A stretch of 17,927 nt of DNA from positions 1-17,927 of the forward strand of contig CAAGCR010000018.1 in NCBI GenBank assembly GCA_900768425.1, read 5' to 3'. The position numbers were made by a program, and so were the translations under genes. Below the pieces are notes generated by a model. The model did no database searches. It was not told where the DNA came from and worked only from the letters and a program-made list of their open reading frames with translations. Positions 12,757 through 17,927 of the stretch are shown one piece after another (within the stretch, counting starts at the first letter, position 1; the number at the start of each line of letters is the position of its first letter). Origin of the DNA: Clostridia bacterium (GTDB lineage Bacteria > Bacillota > Clostridia > Christensenellales > UBA1242).

Positions 12757-15700
12757 TTATTTGCTCTTTTTGGTTTTAGCAGTTTTCTTTTCTTTTTTGT
12801 CTTTTTCGTAGGCTTTTTCTTTTGCAAGTCTTTCTGCTTTGGCTTTTTCAAGCATAATCTTGTGTTGAACAGATAACAAGTATTCAGCAGTGTTCATCTT
12901 TTCAATTTGTTTGTTTACATTAGCAATTCTATTTTCTAGGGCAGTGTGTAGTTTAGCATATTGTTTAAATTCTTTCTCATCACTTCTAGAAACACCTTTT
13001 GCTCTGTTTGCTCTTGATGCTTTTAGTTGTTCTTGGTGAACTTCTTCAATATGTGTTCTTTGTGTTTCTAAATCAGTAATAGTTGCTTTTAATTCTTTAA
13101 CATCTGCATCTCTGCGTTTTTCTGCTTCAGCACGAATTACATCGCGGTGAACTGTTTTATCACGATCATATTCGTTGATTTTACGTTTTTCCCATTTCTT
13201 AATATTAACTTTCTTCATAAGGTAAGCAACAAGTGCTACAATCAATGCAACTGCTAATAGTAGAGTAGGGATAACATACCAAATATAATCTAAATTTGTT
13301 TTGCTATCATTGTTTTTGTCATCTTCTTTTGTGTCAGTGTTTCCGATGAATAATTTAGTATCATCTTCGCTACTGTTTAGTTTTGCTATGTTGTATGCAT
13401 CTTTATCAATTACTTCATAAGTGAAGTTATCAAAGTAAGCATTACCGCTTGTAGTTAAATCTAAACTAGCAAGAGCAAACTTAACATTAACAGATACGCT
13501 TGAAGTACAAGCAACATAAATAGTGTATGTTGTCCATTCGTTATCAGAAACAATACCGCTTATGTTTTCATCTAAGCCAGATAGTGCAAATATAGCACCA
13601 TAAGTTTTTTTGTAGTCTAAATCTTTTTCAATACCTTTTGTTAAGATATCAATAGTAAATTTGTGGTAAGTGTCAGAAGATAGAGAAAGGCTATCTTTTG
13701 CTGTTAGGGAATAGGTTGCTTTATTATTTGTTCTAATCATCATTAAATAATTTAAAGCACTTGTAGAATTAGGAGATTTTTCAATGGTGTTTAATTCATC
13801 ATTGGCATCAACAATTCCGCCAAGACCAGCTTTTTCGCCACTAGTAACTTCATCTGCGTTTTCTAAACTTTCAGTGTAGCGAAGTGGAGTGTAAATGCCA
13901 TCTTTATTATATTTAACTAGATTAAAGTTTCCTTGCTCAAAATCTAAAACATTGTTGTTTTTAGCAAGTTGTTCGTATGTTTCATTGGTCATTTTTTCAT
14001 CTTTAACCAAGATTACATTATCAATGAATGCTATGCCGGAAACTTCATCGTTTTCTTTACCTAAACTTAAAATTAAGTTCAAAGTATTCGAATATGCTTT
14101 TGTATTAAAGTAAACAGTGTATGTTTTCCAAAGGTTGTCGTTAGTTGCTGTGATATTTTCGTGAGCATATAAAGTGTTGTTATTTTCGTCTTGAATATAA
14201 ACATTAAATATGTCAGGATTAATAGATGAGTCAAGTTTGTTATTGGTTGCAAACATTTTATAAGTGAATGTTAGTTTGTAATAAGAGTTGGCATCAATAC
14301 TAAAACTGCTTGATTTTACACTTTGATAAGTTTTGTTAATGTTGTGCATTAAAAGAACGTTGTTTGTATCAGTGCTAGTAGAGCCAAAACCTTCTGGGTT
14401 GCCAGGATTTGCAAATTTATCATAGTTTGAATAAACATCATCGTTAGTATTTATAACACCATAGTCAATATCGTTTTCGTTTTTAGCAGTGTGTGTCCAG
14501 TTAGCAGGTGTTAAAGGATAGGTAAGTGTTTTTTCATCTTTCTTAACATCGTTAAATGATGAGTTTGCTATTATAAAATTCTTTGGGTCAGAATCAAATG
14601 CAATTTTAACTGCAGAAGAATCTGTTTGTGCACTTGTATAATCTTCATAAGAGATTTCTTCATATTTGATGTTATCAAACGAAACCAAACCGCTTGCTGG
14701 ATTTTCTTGTGAACCAAGCCATAATTCTATATTATAAGAAGTATTATATAAACTTCTTCCTTTTAAATAGAAAGTGCAGGTTGTGTACTCGTTAATAAAT
14801 TTATTAGATGAGTTTGAAGAAATTGTAATTGTTTGGGTGTTTGGAGTAATTGCTTCAATTTTTTTGCCAGCTGAATTTAAAACATCGTTTTCAACAATTT
14901 TAACATAAGCAGAACCATTAAGGTTTGCAGTTTTGACATTTACAGATACTTTAACTATATCATACATTTTAAGGTTAATTGCTTTGCTTTTGTAACCAAT
15001 GTAAGATTTTGTATCATTTTTAGTATAAAGAACGAATGCTCTTTCGTTGTTTCTAGATAAGTCTGTACCAACATAGGTAATATCTTTTGCTATGCTTTCA
15101 TTGTTGTTTGAAAGATTAATTAGTGAGGCAAAAGTGTCAACTTTCATTGCATTAATTCTTGTCCAGTCTACAAGATTGTTTACTTCAAAATCTGCATTGA
15201 TGTCAGGAATTAAAGTGCTTTTATCTAAATTAACATATTTAGTGCGAGGTTTTGTATCATTTATTTCATTTTCGGAAATTTGTGTAAATTCTATATTATC
15301 AAAGAAAACAGCACCATCAGATTCGCTTTCTTTTGAACCTAACCATAATTGAAGTTTAATGTTTTGTTTTTCAAAACCAGTTGAAATGTAGAATGTATAA
15401 TCACGCCATTCACTAGCATCATTGTAGTTAATGCGTTCATAACTTAAATCTTTATCTAGTCCAGTAACATAAATAGAAGAATAAGCATTCATATTAACTT
15501 TGGTATAAACCTTAATTTTATAGTGTGAATATGCACTAAGAGCAAAATCAGAAGCACTTGCGTAATATTGACGATTAGGTATAGAAGATGCGTCTGATTT
15601 TGGGTTTAACATCAATACGTGGTCATCAGCCCCTTCAATTTTAGATGGCATTTGGTCAACGGTCAATTTGTAAGAGTCATTAAAGTTCTTTAAATTAATA

Positions 15701-15945
15701 ACACCGCAAGTGGTATTGGTTGTTAAACCTTTTGTCCAACCGGTAGGGTTGGTATAAATGGTTGTTTGGTTGCCATTGTAGGCAAAATTCAAATTAGTGC
15801 TACTAGTAACACTGCTTGGTTGTTCGCTATATGCAAAAACTGGAACATTAGTGAACAACACTCCCATCATAAAAGTAAAACATAGGGCAACAGCCGCAAG
15901 AATTACAAATGGTAACTTTCTTATTTTTTTAACTTTTTTTGTCAT
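12757..15945 (-). CDS. Large surface protein: four CBM4/9-like modules, membrane helix, cytoplasmic coiled coil
   Basis: A 1062-residue protein. A basic start and hydrophobic core (11-36) ending VFA form a signal peptide, with cleavage likely after residue 38. Four divergent beta-sandwich repeats follow at about 50-225, 245-435, 450-655 and 665-850. Each ends in a strand with an (F/I)DN signature (FFDNIEF, SFDNIKY, FIDNVIL, YFDNFTY), and three are preceded by a W/L-LG-(S/K) strand. This resembles carbohydrate-binding CBM4/9 modules, so sugar or glycan binding is plausible but unproven. One membrane helix (887-910) leads to a 152-residue, very Lys/Glu-rich cytoplasmic coiled coil. There is no LPXTG motif and no catalytic domain. 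It has its own promoter and a GGGAG ribosome site. Surface recognition linked to an internal scaffold is my inference. Confidence 0.75.
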   Translation of the reverse strand: MTKKVKKIRKLPFVILAAVALCFTFMMGVLFTNVPVFAYSEQPSSVTSSTNLNFAYNGNQTTIYTNPTGWTKGLTTNTTCGVINLKNFNDSYKLTVDQMPSKIEGADDHVLMLNPKSDASSIPNRQYYASASDFALSAYSHYKIKVYTKVNMNAYSSIYVTGLDKDLSYERINYNDASEWRDYTFYISTGFEKQNIKLQLWLGSKESESDGAVFFDNIEFTQISENEINDTKPRTKYVNLDKSTLIPDINADFEVNNLVDWTRINAMKVDTFASLINLSNNNESIAKDITYVGTDLSRNNERAFVLYTKNDTKSYIGYKSKAINLKMYDIVKVSVNVKTANLNGSAYVKIVENDVLNSAGKKIEAITPNTQTITISSNSSNKFINEYTTCTFYLKGRSLYNTSYNIELWLGSQENPASGLVSFDNIKYEEISYEDYTSAQTDSSAVKIAFDSDPKNFIIANSSFNDVKKDEKTLTYPLTPANWTHTAKNENDIDYGVINTNDDVYSNYDKFANPGNPEGFGSTSTDTNNVLLMHNINKTYQSVKSSSFSIDANSYYKLTFTYKMFATNNKLDSSINPDIFNVYIQDENNNTLYAHENITATNDNLWKTYTVYFNTKAYSNTLNLILSLGKENDEVSGIAFIDNVILVKDEKMTNETYEQLAKNNNVLDFEQGNFNLVKYNKDGIYTPLRYTESLENADEVTSGEKAGLGGIVDANDELNTIEKSPNSTSALNYLMMIRTNNKATYSLTAKDSLSLSSDTYHKFTIDILTKGIEKDLDYKKTYGAIFALSGLDENISGIVSDNEWTTYTIYVACTSSVSVNVKFALASLDLTTSGNAYFDNFTYEVIDKDAYNIAKLNSSEDDTKLFIGNTDTKEDDKNNDSKTNLDYIWYVIPTLLLAVALIVALVAYLMKKVNIKKWEKRKINEYDRDKTVHRDVIRAEAEKRRDADVKELKATITDLETQRTHIEEVHQEQLKASRANRAKGVSRSDEKEFKQYAKLHTALENRIANVNKQIEKMNTAEYLLSVQHKIMLEKAKAERLAKEKAYEKDKKEKKTAKTKKSK

Positions 15946-15976
15946 AGTTCTCCCTCGTGTAAAATTTAACTTTTTA

Positions 15977-16005
15977 AGTATATACTATATTTTAGATAAA
16001 ATCAA
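15977..16005 (-). promoter_or_regulatory. Promoter of the surface-protein gene, with a palindromic -10
   Basis: On the minus strand, TTGATT (16000-16005), a 17-base spacer and TATACT (15977-15982), followed by a leader of roughly 25-30 bases and the site GGGAG. The -10 lies in AGTATATACT (15977-15986), a perfect palindrome that offers TATACT on the plus strand as well, facing the transporter genes. The plus-strand -35 is poor. Confidence 0.7.
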
Positions 16006-16037
16006 ATATTTTTTGAAACATCGCAAACAATAATTAT

Positions 16038-16409
16038 ATGAAAAACAGAAAAAATAGTAAAAATTTTATTTTAAAAAACATATTTGCCGTATTAGTAGGG
16101 TTTATAAATGGATTTTTTGGTGGCGGTGGTGGACTTTTATGCGTGCCGACCTTAGAAAAAATTTACAAGTTAGAAACCAAAAAGGCTCACGCAACCGCTG
16201 TTGCCATTATGCTTCCGCTTAGTATAGTTAGTTCAATTATATATTTTTTTCATAATAATATGAACATCTATGCCACACTGGCAATAACTCTCGGCAGTGT
16301 AGCCGGTGGTCTGTTTGGTGCTTTTGCCCTTAAAAAGGCAAATTCATATTTTATAAGATGGATATTTATTGCCATCTTGTTTACTGCTGGTGTAAGGATG
16401 GTGGTTTAG
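16038..16409 (+). CDS. TSUP (TauE/SafE) transporter, N-terminal half
   Basis: A 123-residue membrane protein with four hydrophobic segments (about 10-36, 47-70, 75-97, 101-123) and the GxxxGGGGGLLCVP loop of the TSUP family, whose full-length members (about 250 residues) carry two such four-helix halves and export sulphite, sulphonates or other anions. The reading frame ends in TAG, followed at once and in the same frame by the ATG of the second half. ATG 16038 is the first possible start and has no Shine-Dalgarno sequence. The substrate cannot be inferred. Confidence 0.85.
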   Translation: MKNRKNSKNFILKNIFAVLVGFINGFFGGGGGLLCVPTLEKIYKLETKKAHATAVAIMLPLSIVSSIIYFFHNNMNIYATLAITLGSVAGGLFGAFALKKANSYFIRWIFIAILFTAGVRMVV

Positions 16410-16820
16410 ATGTATTATATATTTTTGGCTCTTACGGGTGTTTTGTCGGGCGTGCTTGGTGGAATGGGAATGGGTGGCGGTACATTACTTATTCCATTAT
16501 TGACACTCCTATTCGGTTTTAATCAAAAAATAGCACAAGGAATTAATTTAGTTGCTTTTTCTATTATGGCAATTATTGTTATTTTTGTCCATATTAAAAA
16601 TAAGTTAATAGATATTAAAGTTGCATTAAAATTCGGTTTGGTTGCTGCCAGTTTCTCTTGTCTTGGTGCTTTTTTGGCAAATATGATAAATGTACGATAT
16701 TTAAAAGTATGCTTTGGTGTGCTTTTAATTTTGGTGGCAATATATGAAACAGTAGAACAGATAAAAGCGCAATACTTTACTAAAAGCAACTATAACGAAG
16801 AAAAAATTGTTGAAAAATGA
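16410..16820 (+). CDS. TSUP (TauE/SafE) transporter, C-terminal half
   Basis: A 136-residue protein with four membrane segments and the second copy of the family motif (GGMGMGGGTLLIP, about 16-28), and a short charged tail. GGTGG six bases before the ATG, inside the end of the first half, could serve as its ribosome site. Reading through the single TAG would give an intact protein of about 260 residues, the normal family size. Both halves keep their motifs and an open frame, so a working split transporter is more likely than decay. Confidence 0.85.
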   Translation: MYYIFLALTGVLSGVLGGMGMGGGTLLIPLLTLLFGFNQKIAQGINLVAFSIMAIIVIFVHIKNKLIDIKVALKFGLVAASFSCLGAFLANMINVRYLKVCFGVLLILVAIYETVEQIKAQYFTKSNYNEEKIVEK

Positions 16821-16831
16821 TAATAAAAAAA

Positions 16832-16860
16832 TAGACACATTTGTTTTTTAATGTTATAAT
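16832..16860 (+). promoter_or_regulatory. Promoter of the signal peptidase gene
   Basis: TAGACA (16832-16837), a 17-base spacer and a perfect TATAAT (16855-16860). It implies a leader of about 70 bases before the ATG at 16936. Confidence 0.75.
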
Positions 16861-16882
16861 CATAATGTTAAAGAGTAAAAAT

Positions 16883-16914
16883 TTTTAAGTTTATAAAAAT
16901 GTTTAAACTTAAAA
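16883..16914 (+). promoter_or_regulatory. Hairpin in the signal peptidase 5' leader
   Basis: TTTTAAGTTTA (16883-16893) pairs perfectly with TAAACTTAAAA (16904-16914) around a ten-base loop. The AAGGAG ribosome site lies just beyond it and stays free. There is no T run, so it is not a terminator. It may stabilise the mRNA or bind a regulator. Confidence 0.5.
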
Positions 16915-16935
16915 CAAATATAAAAAGGAGTGCTT

Positions 16936-17927
16936 ATGTCAAAGTCTGAAGCAAAAGAAAGGTCAGTGTTTAGCAAAATATGCTCTATTTTAATAGACAT
17001 ATTCATTGTGCCGGTAATTGTAATTGCATTTGTTTGTGCAATTTTAATGTCAAGCGCAAAAGCAAATAATAAAGTTCCATCAGTGCTAGGCAACTCAATA
17101 GTAGAAGTCTTAACACCAAGTATGGCAGTTGAAGGTGGCTTTTACCCAGGTGATGTCTTAATAATTGACCAAACAGTAAACAAAGACAATTTACAAGTTG
17201 GTGATTGCATTGCATTCTATGCACCAAAAGCCAGCGGATATATTACTGACAACGGCGACTCATTAATTATTTTCCACCGCATTGTTAGAATAATTTACGC
17301 AAACGAAACAAAAAACGGTGTAGAAACAGGCGTTGTTAAAAAACACTATGTATGTCGTGGTGATGCAGTTGGTAAACTATCTGCAAGCGATGGCACACTT
17401 ATTCCAACCCAAGCCAAAAAAGATGGTTTACCACAAGATCAATGGGGTGGTGATTATGATGAAAACGGAAATTTATATGATGAAAACGGCAATAGAATAG
17501 TCAATGGCGGTTATGTAGTTAAACTACTAGATGACACAGCTGGTGTTGAAAAGGATGATAATAATGTCCCAACAACTTCATCTTCTCAATCTACCTTGCA
17601 ATATGTTACAGAAGAATACATTGTAGGCAAACTTAAAGCAAGAGCAGGCGGGTTTATTTCAGCCCTAGTTAAATTCTGTTGTTCAGAAATAGGTATTATT
17701 TTGCTTGTTATCATTCCATCAGGAATTATGATTGCAATAGTTGCAACAAGCATTGCTCAAGAATCTCGCCTTGCAAAAGCAGAAAGAGAAACCGACCAAC
17801 TTACAATGGCAAAAAATATAAGCATTATGAATGATTCACCAGAAGATGAAGCAAAGAAAGATGATGTAAAACAAGAAGAAAAACCGGAAGATATACCTAA
17901 AAAAGAAGAACTAAACACAGATAAAAA
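16936..17927 (+). CDS. Type I signal peptidase, SipW-like (partial, runs off the window)
   Basis: Open to the right edge without a stop, at least 330 residues. It has an N-terminal membrane helix (about 18-39), the catalytic serine S62 in LTPSMAVEG, the YPGDVLII strand (70-77), VGDCIAFY (88-95), H114 in FHRIV in place of the usual lysine, and RGDA (141-144). Ser/His use is that of the archaeal/ER-type SipW subgroup, which in Bacillota processes selected secreted proteins such as biofilm components. An acidic, Ser/Thr-rich insert (about 150-220) and a second membrane helix (about 240-265) followed by a long charged cytoplasmic tail make it larger than typical SipW (about 190). AAGGAG precedes the ATG. 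Nearby exported proteins are possible clients, by inference only. Confidence 0.85.
   Translation, partial: MSKSEAKERSVFSKICSILIDIFIVPVIVIAFVCAILMSSAKANNKVPSVLGNSIVEVLTPSMAVEGGFYPGDVLIIDQTVNKDNLQVGDCIAFYAPKASGYITDNGDSLIIFHRIVRIIYANETKNGVETGVVKKHYVCRGDAVGKLSASDGTLIPTQAKKDGLPQDQWGGDYDENGNLYDENGNRIVNGGYVVKLLDDTAGVEKDDNNVPTTSSSQSTLQYVTEEYIVGKLKARAGGFISALVKFCCSEIGIILLVIIPSGIMIAIVATSIAQESRLAKAERETDQLTMAKNISIMNDSPEDEAKKDDVKQEEKPEDIPKKEELNTDK

Noticed and set aside
16407..16409. Transporter as a nonsense-mutated pseudogene
   Set aside because: The stop sits precisely between the two halves, is followed at once by ATG with an upstream GGTGG, and both halves keep the family motif.

Overview
The window is strongly AT-rich bacterial DNA read with the standard code (TGA serves as a stop, for example in the second ABC permease). 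Good Shine-Dalgarno sequences, consensus TTGACA/TATAAT promoters, tRNA genes that encode their own CCA, a SipW-like signal peptidase and the families present (PF06182-like ABC-2 exporter, RmuC, a split TSUP permease, type II thymidine kinase) point to a low-GC Gram-positive. An uncultured, gut-type Clostridia lineage is my best inference. I cannot name the species.

Layout. (1) 33-417, minus strand: tRNA-Glu(CTC), tRNA-Lys(CTT) and a second tRNA-Lys(CTT), with a consensus promoter at 435-462, a terminator at 313-337 and scrambled tRNA pieces at 268-312. (2) 597-3325, plus: an ABC exporter operon of one ATPase and two permeases. Its promoter places the start point almost on the ATG, and an 84-nt perfectly packed four-helix cloverleaf lies between the ATPase and the first permease. 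(3) 3326-4011: about 690 gene-free bases packed with palindromic repeats and two terminators. (4) 4012-10014, plus: a tightly overlapping cca-rmuC-phosphoglucomutase-uvrC operon, apparently leaderless at its first gene. (5) 10015-10450: a second gene-free repeat region, homologous in layout to the first. (6) 10451-12654, plus: thymidine kinase, a small membrane-anchored Ig-like protein and a membrane-anchored ComEC-type metallo-beta-lactamase, ended by a bidirectional terminator. (7) 12757-15945, minus: a large surface protein with four lectin-like modules, one membrane helix and a basic cytoplasmic coiled coil. (8) 16038-16820, plus: a TSUP (TauE/SafE) transporter split into two half-size ORFs by one in-frame TAG. 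(9) 16936-end, plus: a SipW-like signal peptidase, cut by the window edge.

How the genes fit together. The cca operon combines tRNA 3'-end repair, DNA maintenance (RmuC, UvrC) and hexose-phosphate metabolism. The right half is mainly envelope biology: surface proteins, a transporter and a protease that releases secreted proteins. The least familiar content is between the genes: the cloverleaf at 1618-1701, two arrays in which an AGTGAAC-type heptamer alternates with hairpins of different sequence (3351-3503 and 10087-10192), and three copies of a double-hairpin palindromic element, two of them trailing an array at the same relative position.
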